DNA of 64,000 nucleotides from assembly GCA_009733575.1 (NCBI GenBank), contig ML769414.1, positions 129,590 through 193,589 of the forward strand, written 5' to 3'. The notes beneath the pieces are model-generated. The model saw only the letters and a program-made list of their open reading frames with translations, ran no database searches and was not told the DNA's origin. The position numbers and the translations under genes are program-made. Every line of letters starts with the position of its first letter. Within the stretch, counting starts at the first letter, position 1. Positions 34,594 through 47,537 of this stretch are shown here, piece after piece. This DNA is from Gymnopus androsaceus JB14 (taxonomy: Eukaryota > Basidiomycota > Agaricomycetes > Agaricales > Omphalotaceae).

Positions 34594-36283
34594 ATGCCCA
34601 AATGTCGTGCTGCATCTACCTCTGACTCTGACTCCGGTTCACTGAAGAAAAAACCCAAACCTCGGCAGTTATCTCACAAACCACCACGAGTTGAATCTTT
34701 GTCCTCTGACTCGTCCTCCGAAAGCTCAGATTCTTCAAGCGAGGAAGAAGATCATGGACCGTTGGATAAAGAAAATGTCTCGGAATCGAAGAAGCATCAC
34801 AGGAAGGCCTTAAAAAAACCCCAGGTCAAGCGTCAGATCATCCTGGTTTCATGTGTAACCGCTACTTTGAATTGGCTCAATCTGACATTCATGCTTCTAT
34901 CAAACGCAAATCAGACAAGTTCACAAAAGCCAGTTGCTGGTTTCCTTGTGCAATTGACCTTTTCATCGACATCTCAGCCATCGAAACTACCGTGTTGGAG
35001 TCCTTGAACAATAATTATGAGTACGTGCTAATATTCAAATATTCTTTTTTTATTGTCATAATTCATTCTCTTAGACCTGACGAAACTGATCAAACCTTCC
35101 TGAGAGCGTGGACACAACTTTTACACATCTGCCCATCGCTTCAAGGTCTCCTCAAAAATGCTACAACTGAGAAGGGTCAAGATCGGTATATTGATGCACT
35201 AAACAAGGTATGTGGTCCTTCCAACCTTTTATTCCGAACCTAACTTTATGCAAGACAGGTCTCGAAAGGAGTCTCCTCTGCTCGCGAACACCATACAGCT
35301 GTCATTTGTGACAACATTCTCGATTGGATTCAGTTTGAACAATCCGATCGCAATAAGCCTAAGCTCAGCAAAAGTACCACAAAATCTGGTCGCAGTATTC
35401 GCCATCCTGCGACACAACGGCTTATTATTCCGCAGAAATTGATAGCACGCATACAGGAGTCCAAGTAAATTCATCATTCTTCACTCATTCAATGTTACTG
35501 ATTGGTCGTTAGATTTGTTGAAAAACTCAAAACTGGTCATATCCCAATTCTTGCATCTGATTTCCCTGCCTTCCTCTATGATCAAAGCTCCATTGATGCT
35601 GATGACCCTCAAGCTGGATTGTTTGAAGGGTACCTGTTGATATGCGTAAGTGTCTCTTGATAGCTCAATTGTTTCTAATGTATTTTTTAGGTCTTTTTTG
35701 CCATTTTCTTTGGAAAATCATCTGCACTGTCAGGCAAATTTCAGAAGAACTCAATTGCGCATCGAAACGGCATGAAGCATGTTACCGGTCATCACATCGC
35801 CTACGCGGCAGTCCAGGTTTGTCTCTTTTTTACTCTTGCAACATTTATAATAATTTTTCAGGCTCGCTTCGCTCTTTCGGACAAGGACAACTGGCAGGAC
35901 AACGATGATCATTTCTGCTACTCTGACTTCTACAACGAAATTGTTAATGTATTTGAAGATGACCTAGACGACAAAGTGATCCTTGAGACATTGATTTTTT
36001 GGAACCAGTAAGTGAATTATCTTGTCATTTTCTAAAATGTCTGACTTGCATCCTTAGGCTAGTATTTGGAAATGCCAACGGTCTTGGAGGACCATCTGAC
36101 CCTGACTTTTTTCTTCCTATCAATGCTGATTTAGATGCCGAGCTTGAGACCGAGTCAACTGTTTTAGCTCTCCAAGCTGCACATCGAGCCCGCCGGGAGG
36201 AGCGTCTTGCAAAACAAGCTGCCAGGGCCAAGGCTAAGGCTACTACTCCAGAGGCTACTACATCAGTGACTGTTATGACATGA
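34594..36283 (+). CDS. DUF6698 family protein, one frameshift
   Basis: Six introns with clean borders can be placed: 35021-35074, 35208-35258, 35465-35512, 35646-35690, 35817-35861 and 36008-36057. The spliced protein has a serine/acid-rich N-terminus (SLSSDSSSESSDSSSEEED). It then shows the conserved DUF6698 core: FLRAWTQLLHICPSLQGLL, ALNKVSKGVSSAR, IRHPATQRLIIPQK, FPAFLYDQSSIDADDPQAG, LFEGYLLICVFFAIFFG, HVTGHHIAYAAVQARFALS and VFEDDLDDKVILETLIFWNQ. A basic Ala/Arg-rich tail ends at 36283. DUF6698 is a function-unknown, highly repeated family in Agaricomycetes. Between the first ATG frame and the core a one-base shift is needed near the A7C4 run at 34812-34822, either real or a homopolymer error. 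Its place inside element E suggests it travels with the element. Confidence 0.8.
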
Positions 36284-36559
36284 AAATGCCGCTCTTGCTA
36301 CTACAACTTCTGCTATTGCTACTTTGCTACCCTGGACTCAGTGTGTCTTCTGCCTCTTATCACTGCTTTTGCCTCTTATCGCTGTCTTTATCACTATCAT
36401 TATCCTCTGCAATTGCATCACTCTCACATGGACTTAATTAGCATATGTTGTATAATATCATATCAATGTTTATACATTGAATGACATTGACTGTACTATT
36501 ATATTGAGCAACAACTGTAAGCTGTCAATTTATATAACTGACAATGGCACACTGCCATG

Positions 36560-36870
36560 CAAGGGCTTCAAACCTTGTACTTCCTTGTACTTCCTTGTTG
36601 TGCCTTGTAAGGTTTCAAAACCTTGCAAGTGCTACAAGGAAACTTCAGCAAACAAGGGCTTACATGGACCCTTGATCTTGCAAGCCATACAAGGTGGCTA
36701 GGTCCATGTAAGCCCTTGTATTACCCTATACTTCAATACAATGGGCCTGCACTTTTGCTGATGCTGTAGCGTAACCTTGGCATGACCCTGACGGTACCCC
36801 CAGCATAAAATCTCGAGGGTTCACCGGGGTGCCACTGGGCATAACGTTTGGCGTAACCTTCATGAATGCC
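36560..36870. repeat. CCTTGTA and TAGCGTAACC motif cluster, inside element E
   Basis: At 36560-36730 many copies of CCTTGTA and TACAAGG mirror the left cluster. At 36765-36870 TAGCGTAACCTTGGCATGACCC and GGCGTAACC occur, related to the terminal motif of element E. I read these as internal or subterminal binding repeats. Confidence 0.55.
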
Positions 36871-37479
36871 TTCAACATACTTTGTATACAGTATTTTATT
36901 CAGTGCCACTGACCCTTTCATATGTAGTAATTATACTACCAAGTCTTATAATAAGGTGATCAAAAGCTGGTTTCTGTTGGTGCTCATAATGATTGGTGAG
37001 TGATTGCTAGTCACTCAGCCCAATACTTCAAGTTAAAGATACACAAGATTGATTAAATTGATAGTACTAACTAGCTTATGCTTGCAATTGGCTTGTGCAA
37101 CGTAATCTAACCATCTACCTGAGGTCACCACCAAAACAAGTAAATCAAGCATCTGGAAAGCAGTTTCTGCTACGAGTGCTACACAAGTTACTGTAGACCA
37201 CTGTAGCTAGTCTACGTAGGCAGTGTAGCTTGCATAGAGTCGCGGAGTGTTGATACCCTGACATTTGTAGATGAGGTGAATATTTGTCGAAGTCTTAGAT
37301 CCTGCATTACTTCAACTTAATGATGCATAGAGTAAATTAGAATACTGATGACGATAACAAAATGAATTTCATGCACTACAGAGTGTAGATTTTTTGAATA
37401 TGGATCATTAGATTCAATAGTAACTCTTCCGTCGTCCTCTATGTTCTACTTGTAATAGTCTCAAGGATTTCTTCCGTAA

Positions 37480-37865
37480 ATTTAGAAAATTTAGTGTCAC
37501 CTGGGAGCAATTTTTTGGTAAATATATTACATTTAGCGTCACCCCGGCATCACTTTTATTATATCTGACAAGACTGGCATGTACTTTTTTTTACATTCAG
37601 CATCACCCAAGCATTATTTTCATTACATATACTGTCACCCAAGCGTAACTTTTGTAAAATACAGCATAGCCCAGACACTACTTTTATTACATTTAGCATC
37701 ACCCAAGTGTTAATTTCATTAAATTTAGCATCACCCAAGCATAGCTTTTATTAAATTTAACATCACCCCAGCGCAGTTTTCATTAAACATAGTGTCACCT
37801 TGTAAGTGTTTCCCCTTACCCTTGTCTTCCCTGAAGTGTACCCACACATACCTATCCACTCCGCA
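37480..37865 (+). repeat. degenerate 36-bp array with TTTAGCATCACCC core
   Basis: About eight imperfect copies of a unit of the form TTAGCATCACCCAAGCAT followed by AACTTTTATTAAA. The core is the same as the subterminal motif of element E. The Copia element is inserted at the end of this array at 37866-37870, and the array's companion motifs resume at 48440 on the other side. Confidence 0.8.
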
Positions 37866-37870
37866 CGCAT

Positions 37871-38313
37871 TGTTGAACAGCAAGTGAGACAAATGGTGAA
37901 ATCACATTACTAACCAAGTGTAAGGCTTGAGGAGTGGAACAGTTTGTGTGAGAGAGCTTAAGTATTGTCTGAGAGGACAGTAAAGCAGTAGTATGCAGAG
38001 CGATAGGGACTACAGGTAAACTACTACAGCTTATATACTAAATGTCTGTAAAACTGTACAGTACCCTAGATCTAATAATAGGTACAGTATTGGTAAGTGT
38101 CCATACGGACAATGGTCCCTACAATGTGATGTATGTATATACATCAGCAGTTGATATCCTAGCTATAATCACATGTACGTAAATAGCGAATGACATTAAT
38201 CAAATGATATCAATACATAGGAATGTGATTTCAGTGATCGGTAAGCCAATGTTGAATATCACGGTACAAAGTACCTGATCATGTGTCCATGATCGCGAGC
38301 GTATCTTTCAACA
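37871..38313 (-). repeat. 3' LTR of the Copia element
   Basis: It spans TGTTGAACAG to ATCTTTCAACA. On the minus strand it follows the polypurine tract AGCGAGGGGGAG (plus-strand 38314-38325). Confidence 0.95.
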
Positions 38314-38768
38314 CTCCCCCTCGCTAAGATCAATGGATCGGCGGGGATAAGGTTTAATGGATCTTTAGATGAAAAGAAAATAAAATCTATGTAAGAAGGG
38401 CAACGGGAGCTCTAAGGCCAAATCTACTGAGTATGTAGCGAAAGCCGGTCCTGCTATCAAATCCGAAGCCATTAAAGGCACATGCGACTAATAGATAGTC
38501 AAGGATAGAGACTTCTGTGCTTTGCTACCATACGTTGAAGGAACATGAAGTCCAAAGACGGAGAAGTAGGTCGCGGAGGCTGGATCCAAGACCAAACTCC
38601 AAGACCAAACATGAGCTTGGCCTTTGGTGATGTTTCCTGCTACATGTTCTTGACTATCTTGAGCTCAAGGAGCTCAACGATTTCGCTGCCCGGTCATTTA
38701 AAGTTCCTGGATCAGGGGTATGTACTTCGTGGAATGTTAATTTCCTGAAGGGTTTGTTTTCTTCGAAG

Positions 38769-41700
38769 TTAATTCCCCAAAAGATCCTTAAACTTTGCGA
38801 ATTTAACAAGCGCGAGATTTTTTGTTAAAATATCTGCAATGTTATCTTCTGTGCGAACGTAAAATAGTTCGACTTCATTCAATTCGACTCTTTCCCGAAT
38901 GTAATGGAAGTGTATATCAATATGTTTGGTTCTTCTCTCTTGAATTGGATTTGAAGCGAGAAAGATGGAACCTTGATTGTCGCCCAGCAATGGTAAAGAT
39001 TGAATTGAAATTCCAATCTCATTGAATAGAGATCGGAGCCACATGAGTTGTCAACATGAATCAGACAATGCCATATATTTGGCCTCAGTGGACGAAAGCG
39101 CAACGGTCTTTTGTTTGTGGGAAACCCACGATATTGGACCATTCGCTAATTGGATGATCATCCCGGTATGGGATTTTCGATCATTAGGATTGGATGCCCA
39201 GTCAGAATCGCAATAGGCTAAAAAGCCAGCATCCGAAAGACCGTCAAACACGAGTTCATAGTTCCTGGTGTACAAAAGGTAGCGTAGGATATGAAGTGAT
39301 TTGGCGTAATGGTCTTTACTTGGATTTGCGGAGAATTGACTTAGTTTGATAACCGCAAAGGCAATATCAGGGCGTGTACCTAACATGAGGTATAATAATG
39401 ATCCTATGACGCTTTGGAACTGGCGTCGCAGTTGAGGGTCTACATGACCATTGTTTGCAGATGGTGTCCAAGAAGAAGGTAATGAGGTGTGAGCTTCTTT
39501 TGCTTTGTCCATGCAAAATCGGCAAATGATCTTGATAAGGTAATCCCTTTGGTCAAGAATCAATTTTCGCTTCTTGCGATCACAAGTTATGCGCATGCCA
39601 AGGAATTCTTTTGGTTCACCTAGATCACGGCAATCCCATATTTTCATAAATTCCTTTTTCTTCTTTAGGACTAAATCTTTATCAGAACCCATGAACAATG
39701 CGTCATCGACATATACAATGGCAATTACGGTTTTGCCTTTATCTTTGAAGACGTATACACCGGCATCTGAATTACAGCGCTTAAATCCTAGTTTACCCAT
39801 AGAGGCAGTGCACTCTTTCCACCAGGATAAGCCTGACTGTTTCAGACCGTAAAGCGATCGGTGTAACCTCCAAACCTTCGTTTTGTCCTTAACGAAGCCT
39901 TCGGGTTGTTCATGTAGATTTCTTCATCTAGCTTGCCATAAAGATAAGCCTGTTTGACGTCAAGAGCCTGGATTTCCCAGTCTTCTAAAGCGGCTAAAGC
40001 CAGGAGTGTTCTACATGTTTCAAATTGCGCAACAGGCAAAAACAACTCGTTATAATCTATCCCTTGAACTTGTGAAAATCCTTTAGCGACGAGTCGGGCT
40101 TTGTATCGACCGTCTCTCTTCTTGTTAAAAACCCATCGACATTTAATAGGTTTACAACCAGGAGGTAATTTGACAACCTCAAAAACATTCCGTTGTTTTA
40201 ATCCATCAATTTCCTCAGTGCAAGCTCAATCCCATTTTTTGATTTCTTCCTGACTATTACCGGCACTTCGGTAATCTGCTCGTTGTGACCATGAGTCAGG
40301 GAAATTATTCAAATAACTTTGAATATCAAACTCGGCAAGGGAGTTTGAATAGGGAATCAAATGAGCGAGCAAGAAGTTTTGTAATTTTACTCCCCCTTCC
40401 TTAATCATTGATATGATATCCTCCTCAGATTCAGGTTCCGTATCATCATTTGCTGATGATACAGGCTCATCTTCGTCCGAATCAGGACTAGGAGAGCGTG
40501 GTCTGTTTGAAGGACCAGCCTGAGGCTGTGCGGGATCATTTAATGGTAAAGGAACATTGCGAGCCGTTTGGTGTCGCCATCCGGCACTAGTTCCAGGAGT
40601 AGGAACCATGCCAGGATGGGTAGGGGGTCTATGTTCTCTTACAGGATTCTGTCGTTTCCATTCCGCAACATCCTCTGGTCTTTGACTGAAAGGATCAGGG
40701 CGAGGAGGTGTAGGTGGACGGCGATTATCCTGTGGAGGTAGACTTATTGATGGAGACCGAGATGGTTGATGAGGTGGGAGGCCATCATCAGAAGAATCGT
40801 CATCGTCAAATTCACCAGGCAGATCTGGTGGATGATTCGCATTCTCATCTCGAGTCGAAAACGGTATTTGATCTGGATCAAAGAGATCAAGATCATCAGG
40901 TGGTGTGTCTGCATCACCATCTGAGGGTCGTGAAGAGTCGGATTTATCATAAGGGTTAGACTGGACAGGTTTGTCGGGTTTTTCTCCTTCTTCAGATTCA
41001 GATTTACAACGTGGGAACCAAGTTTTGTAAAAGGTAGCCTGAGCACCAGTATAAATGGTGTTGTTGTTTTGCATGAATATATATCCTTTGCTTCCTTGGT
41101 CGTATCCAATGAAAATCATAGCCTCGGAGTGTGCAGATTGTTTATTTTTACGTTGTCCTTTAGGGATAAAAATGTAAGCACCAGAACCGAATGTTCTAAA
41201 ATAAGAAACATCTGGTTTCTTCCGAGTAAAGATTTCAGTTGGAGTCTTCCAGTTCAATCGACGCATTGGTGTGCGATTGTACACATGCATCGCAGTGGAA
41301 TATGAAAATTCCCACCAGGACTCCGGACAGCAGGCGTGATGCCGCATTGATTCCGATTTGTCCATAAGTGTGCGATTGATGTGTTCCGCACGACCATTTT
41401 GTTGATGAACGTGAGGTTCAGATTTTTGGACCTCAATACCTTCAGCTTTGAGAAACATTTCCATGATTTCATTTAGAAATTCTCCCCCTCGATCTATGCG
41501 TATCTTCTTGATTTTTCGACCAGTTTGCTTTTCAGCCCAAGATTTATAATCTTTAAAGGCTTGAAATGCATCAGATTTTCGACGCAATTTGATCGAAACA
41601 GCATATGAAGAACAATCATCCAATAATGTAATCACGTATTTAAACTTGTGATACGATAGAGTTGGTAATTCATTGAGATCCATGTGAATGAGATCAAGGA

Positions 41701-43719
41701 TGTGTTCTGCTCGCTTGTTTGAAAGGGGGTAAGATTGCTGCAGGGCTTCGCCAAGAGCGCAACCTTTACATGGAGTTTCCTTAGTGGGGATAGGTATTTG
41801 CTTAGGAAGACCTTGTACATTCTTAGAAGCATTGCGTAAAACATCATTACCAGGATGACCGAAACGGTTATGCCAAGTGTTGTAATCTATTGAAGTCATT
41901 GAGACCATTTCACGCTCTGGATTTAATATATCTGAGCAGAGCCAATGAAGGCTTTCACCGATAAAATTGGGATTGCAGGTCATTATGATCTTACGATCAG
42001 ACTTCGTACGAATCTGAGTTCTATCCTCATTTATGACTGTATAACAGCCTTGTCGGTTCAATTGACCGATTGAAAGTAAGCGGTGTGGGCAATGTGGTTG
42101 GTAAAACACCGGATGTAACTTAGTCGTATGGGTAAAGCCAGTGCCATTCTGGTGACGAATGTAGATTGTCCCAGATCCCAAAATGAAAGAATCATTGCGA
42201 CCGTCAGCAGTTTGTACTGGACAAGGAGTTTCAAATTCCTTGTAGTCAGCAAAGTCTTCAATATATGGGGTGAAATGTCCTGAAGCGCCTGAATCAAGCA
42301 GCCATTTCTGATTAGAAGAACTGGCTGTGACTTGAATTTTTGTGCATTGTTCCTTATTCACACAATTATGCATATAATTTATATATTCAACCCCATCAAG
42401 GGGTTGCGGATTACATACAGAGTCCAATAAGTATGAAGTAGGAGCACTAAAATTGTATTGCGAATTTATAGGTCCATCAACAGATGGCCTCGGGATAGTG
42501 TGCGTCGTATAATCGTAGGAGTTCTGTTTAGATATCCGGTGCAAAATTTTAGTGAATTTTTTCTTAATTGTAGAAAAGGAGGGAACTTGCCAGAAAATCA
42601 ATTGTTCTTCACCGGTTCCAGAAGTTTCGCCCTCATAGACATCCATATAGGAGTCAATGAGTCCTCCAAGATTGATCTCCTCTTCCTCAACCTTCATGTT
42701 GGCAAGGAGTGGATCAAAATCTCCGGTGTAGGGGTCAAAAGATTTGACCGGAGGAGAAGAAACTTTGGTACCATGGGTGATACCAGGAGCCATAGCAACG
42801 TAAGCTGCAGCGAAAGTGGCGACAGGAGTTTCCATGGTGGCTTCATGAGCCTGAGCCTTGCCTTTGCCTTTGCCTTTGCCACCACGCCTGAATTTCTTCT
42901 TCTTGTTGTTATTTCCGTCGGAATTACCAGATTGGGAAGAAGTACCGGTTTGCGGCCCTTTGGGCGCTCCCTGGTTATCCTTCTTCTTCTTTTGGTTATT
43001 CCAAGAAGATCCGTCGGCAGGACGTTTCTTCACTGTGGAAAGACGGGATTGAAGAGAAACGGCGATGGAACGGCGACGTTTGAATTCGTCCTGAATGGTG
43101 GGGATAATGTCTGCCATTTTCAAGGTTTTTGCATCATATTGAGACAAAATTGACATGGCAAGACCATCCATGGATCGAGGTAAGGCAGCAAGCAAGATCA
43201 TGGCCTGGATTGAATCGGTGAGAATCAATCCGGCATCAGTGAGGCGTGAGAAAATCGATTGAAGGGAAGAGATCGGCATAGCCGGATCAACTCCTTCAGC
43301 CATTTCGAACATGATGGCTTCTTTAAAGATGCCAAACATGCCTGCGGCACCGGGACTTCCATAAGTGTCTTTGAGATGGGTCCAAGTCTCAGCAGCCGTA
43401 TCCATAACAGCAGTTTCGCGGATGTGGTCCGGGAGACGCAAGGAAATGGCACCGATTGCAGCATCATCATTGTCATCCCAGGTTGCTATTTTATCCAAGA
43501 TATCAGCAGGGACGTGTCAATCACCTGGCCAGCAGAATGAGTTCCTGCTGTGACTTCAGCTGTTGTAGCAACACGTGAAGTTTGGACAGGACGATTGTAT
43601 CGTCCGTTGATATATCCGCTGAGTTTCTGGAGGCAGAGATAGGCAACCATGGCAGTAGACCATGTGCTGTAGTTGGTACCATCCAAATAAGGAATAATGG
43701 TAATGGCGGCGGAAGACAT
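38769..43719 (-). pseudogene. Copia gag-pol polyprotein, two frameshifts and two stops
   Basis: Gag begins MSSAAITIIPYLDGTNYSTW at 43719. A one-base loss near 43515 shifts the frame; the 1090-codon frame then runs 43498-40226. It contains gag without a CCHC knuckle (instead a basic KKKKFRRGGKGKGKGK stretch), the protease WLLDSGASGHFTPY, the integrase zinc region (TWHNRFGHPGN, CKGCALGE), the integrase core (HMDLNE, RIDRGGEF, QQNGRAEHINRTLMDK) and an acidic-proline spacer. A TGA at about 40226 sits where Arg is expected. Reverse transcriptase follows (ALDVKQAYLYGKLDEEIYM), then a one-base loss near 39890, then the YVDDALFMG box, RNase H (CDSDWASN, ALSSTEAKYMALSDSC), a TGA at about 39045 where CGA (Arg) is expected, and the terminal ENIADILTKNL block. 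Confidence 0.95.
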
Positions 43720-44689
43720 TGTGTGATAAGAGTTCTATAAAAGGAAGTCAGCAACATTCAATTAAGAAGTGCGTGATTCGGTTATGAACATTGAATCTAT
43801 CCAACGTGTCTTTTACCCATTGACTTAGTGTTAGGTGTTGATCGCATTTTTAATTCCATCCATATTTCCATCTCCGATCTGATCATTCCTATCAGCATCG
43901 GCAAGTGTTCATAAAAGGCTATGTACTAAAACCATATGCCAATAGAAAACCGTTTGTTTGATGTTCTACCGAAAGTGCCGAAAGATCAATTAAGATTAAT
44001 TTTGCACATTAAGGTGCACAATCATTCTAATAGGTGTTTAAGGGACTTAAGGCAATATGGGGGAATGAATACAGTAGGAGGCCAAAAGATCTCACATGTG
44101 TTTGCATTTGCCCAGCCTACGCGCATATGCTTTTGATTATTCACATAGCGGCAGACACTTCAGGCTGCCTTAAAATCTAACAAGTTAGATAGTCCAAAGT
44201 GTAACAATCCAGTATCTAATAAGATTGAAATCCTATGGAAATCCAAGGCCATGGATTCCAGGCCTAACCATGGATTCCAGGGCTCAACATGGATTCCATG
44301 GGGCCAGGACCTCTGGCACTCCTAACCAATGGATTCCAGTGCCACTATTGTGTAGCTTGACAGTGGATTCCAAGGACCTATGTATACATACGTAGGACTA
44401 TGTTTGATGGTTGTAGGGGAGCATGTGTGACATGTGTGACATGTGTGAGGAAAAATTAAAGTTGGTCATCTGTTTCTATAATGCCTGAAAAATCATGAAA
44501 AATACAGACAGTTGTAAGGGAAAAGGTGTGACATATGTGACATATGTGACAAAAAATTAAACTTGGTCATCTAATCCTATAATTACTGAAAAAATCATAA
44601 AAAATATCGAAAATATTTAGGAAGCAATGTTGCATCCAGTGTATGGAAAGTATTACAATGAATAGAATCTATATTCTACAAATGATTAC

Positions 44690-45170
44690 ACAGTATGGAA
44701 TCCATATACTACATTATGGAATCCATATACTATATTATGGAATCCATATACTACAGTATGGAATCCATATACTACAACATGGAATCCATATAACATATAC
44801 ATATATGAATCCATATACTATATCATATGGAATCCATATACTACATTATATCATATACTACATATGGAATCCATATACTACATATGGAATCCATATACTA
44901 CATTATGGAATCCATATACTACATATCATGGAATCCATATACTACATTATGGAATCCATATACTACATTATGGAATCCATATACTACAGTATGGAATCCA
45001 TATACTACAGTATGGAATCCATATACTACAGTATGGAATCCATATACTACAGTATGGAATCCATATACTACAACATGGAATCCATATACTACATTATGGA
45101 ATCCATACACTACAGTATAGAATCCATACACTACAGTATGGAATCCATATACTACAAATCATTATACAAT
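44690..45170. repeat. 21-bp minisatellite, left arm of element B
   Basis: About 22 copies of a 21-bp unit (GGAATCCATATACTACAGTA with one more base). Because 21 is divisible by 3, each frame yields a 7-residue periodic ORF that is not a gene. The core GGAATCCAT is shared with the 53-bp unit of element A. Confidence 0.95.
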
Positions 45171-45239
45171 ATGGAGTCCATAAGGGCAGCAAGGGCCCCT
45201 ATAACATTTTTGACATTTTTGATGATTTTAGAGGCCCCT

Positions 45240-46150
45240 TTATAAGTGGGCCTAGTACTAGTACTTATTAGTACATTAGAAGTACCTATAACTTGGACTA
45301 GTACTGAGATTAGTCTTATAGAAGTATCAATAAGTCAGACGAGTACCTGTATTAGTACATGAGAACTACTAATAAGTTGTACTAGTACTTGTGTACTAGT
45401 ACTCAGAATAGTACTATAGAAGTATTGATAAGTCAGACTAGTACTTGTATTAGTACCTAGATCAGTACAATAGAAGTATGAATAAGTCAGACTAGTACTT
45501 ATATCTCTACTACAGTGGAACTACTAATACTATACTAGTATTGATTCTTCTATAGTACTAATCTAAGTAATAATACAAGTACTATAGAAGTATCAACACT
45601 ATTATAGTATTAGTAGTTCCACTGTAGTAGAGAATTAAGTACTAGTCTGACTTATTGATACTTCTATTGTACCGATCTAGGTACTAATACAAGTACTAGT
45701 CCGACTTATCAATACTTCTATAGTACTATTCTAAGTACTAGTACAACTTATTAGTAGTTCTAATGTACTAAGACAAGTATGAGTCTGACTTATCAGTAGT
45801 GCTATAGAAGTATTGATAAGTTGGACTAGTACTTGTATTATTACTTAGATTAGTACTATAGAAGTATCAATACTAGTATAGTATTAGTATTTCCACTGTA
45901 GTAGAGATATAAGTACTAGTCTGACTTATCAATACTTCTACAGTACTATTCTGAGTACTAGTACACAAGTACTAGTCTGGCACATTGATAGTTCTAAAGT
46001 ACTATTCAAAGTACTAGTACAACTTATTAGTAGTTCTAATGTACTAAGACAGGTACTCGTCTGACTTATTGATACTTCTATAAGACTAATCTCAGTACTA
46101 GTCCAAGTTACAGGTACTTCTAATGTACTAATAAGTACTAGTACTAGGCC
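45240..46150. repeat. central ACTAGTACT palindromic array of element B
   Basis: Irregular repeats of ACTAGTACTTGTATTAGTAC and TATAGAAGTATCAATAAGTC in one orientation to about 45575, then mirrored. It forms the inner stem and loop of the foldback. Confidence 0.85.
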
Positions 46151-46214
46151 CACTTATAAAGGGGCCTCTAAAATCATCAAAAATGTCAAAAATGTTATAG
46201 GGGCCCTTGCTGCC

Positions 46215-46690
46215 CTTATGGACTCCATATTGTATAATAATTTGTAGTATATGGATTCCATACTGTAGTGTATGGATTCCATGTTGTAGTATATGGATTC
46301 CGTACTGTAGTATATGGATTCCATGTTGTAGTATATGGATTCCGTACTGTAGTATATGGATTCCATAATGTAGTATATGGATTCCATGTTGTAGTATATG
46401 GATTCCATACTGTAGTGTATGGATTCCATACTGTAGTATATGGATTCCATATTGTAGTGTATGGATTCCATACTGTAGTATATGGATCCATGTTGTAGTA
46501 TATGGATTCCATAATGCAGTATATGGATTCCATAATGTAGTATATGGATTCCATATTGTAGTGTATGGATTCCATACTGTAGTATATGGATCCATGTTGT
46601 AGTATATGGATTCCATGTTGTAGTATATGGATTCCATATTGTATAATAGTTTGTAGTGTATGGATTCCATACTGTGTAATCATTTGTAGA
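46215..46690. repeat. 21-bp minisatellite, right arm of element B
   Basis: Inverted counterpart of 44690-45170 with the unit ATGGATTCCATACTGTAGTAT. Small differences (TATGGATCCATG variants) show the arms are not perfectly homogenised. Confidence 0.95.
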
Positions 46691-47519
46691 ATATAGATTC
46701 TATTCATTGTAATACTTTCCATACACTGGATGCAACATTGCTTCCTAAATATTTTCGATATTTTTTATGATTTTTTCAGTAATTATAGGATCAGATGACC
46801 AAGTTTAATTTTTTTGTCACATATGTCACATATGTCACACCTTTTCCCTTACAACTGTCTGTATTTTTCATGATTTTTCAGGCATTATAGAAATAGATGA
46901 CCAACTTTAATTTTTCCTCGCACATGTCACACATGCTCCCCTACAACCATCAAACATAGTCCTACGTATGTATACATAGGTCCTTGGAATCCACTGTCAA
47001 GCTACACAATAGTGGCACTGGAATCCATTGGTTAGGAGTGCCAGAGGTCCTGGCCCCATGGAATCCATGTTGAGCCCTGGAATCCATGGTTAGGCCTGGA
47101 ATCCATGGCCTTGGATTTCCATAGGATTTCAATCTTATTAGATACTGGATTGTTACACTTTGGACTATCTAGCTTGTTAGATTTTAAGGCAGCCTGGAAT
47201 GCGGCAGAAATCTACCTGGGAAGGGGAATTGGCCCCTAAATCGCTCACAGTGAAGTGAAACAATCAAAAGTTCGTTCATCATGGAGTGCCTGTGTATATA
47301 CAATATATATATATTAGCTTGAACAGAAGAAGCCTTATATTTTCGGCGTTCTTCTCGGAAGAGGAAAGGAAAGCGATCGCAAGTTTTACCTTGCTACCAA
47401 ACCAATGCACCACAAGCTGGAACTTTCTAATACACTCGGTTAAGAGCGACCAGAATTGTTTGTTTAACGCGATCAACCATTTGACAAAGTCGCAATGGTT
47501 GTAAGACCTTCGTCGAACA

Positions 47520-47537
47520 GACTCGGGGCCCATAACC
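47520..47537 (-). promoter_or_regulatory. Copia primer-binding site
   Basis: On the minus strand GGTTATGGGCCCCGAGTC begins directly after the 5' LTR. It is complementary to the initiator tRNA-Met anticodon arm, as in the half-tRNA priming of Copia. Confidence 0.8.

Larger units (their letters stand above)
44156..47200. mobile_element. foldback element B (3.05 kb, nearly palindromic)
   Basis: Perfect 8-bp duplication GCGGCAGA flanks it (44148-44155 and 47201-47208). The ends CACTTCAGGCTGCC and ATTCCAGGCTGCC (reverse complement), followed by TTAAAATCTAACAAG and TAGATAGTCCAAAGTGTAAC, match those of element A. The two 1.5-kb halves are inverted copies throughout: unique arm, AT-rich pair, 21-bp array, 60-bp spacer, then an ACTAGTACT-rich centre turning near 45575-45680. 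No coding capacity. It is nested in the internal region of the Copia element, between primer-binding site and gag, so it is younger than that insertion. Confidence 0.95.

Noticed and set aside
42458..43153. 231-codon plus-strand frame inside the Copia element
   Set aside because: It is antisense to the well-supported Copia gag-protease sequence.
44643..46722. Seven-residue-periodic frames on both strands
   Set aside because: They follow from the 21-bp unit of foldback element B and are mirrored on the other arm.
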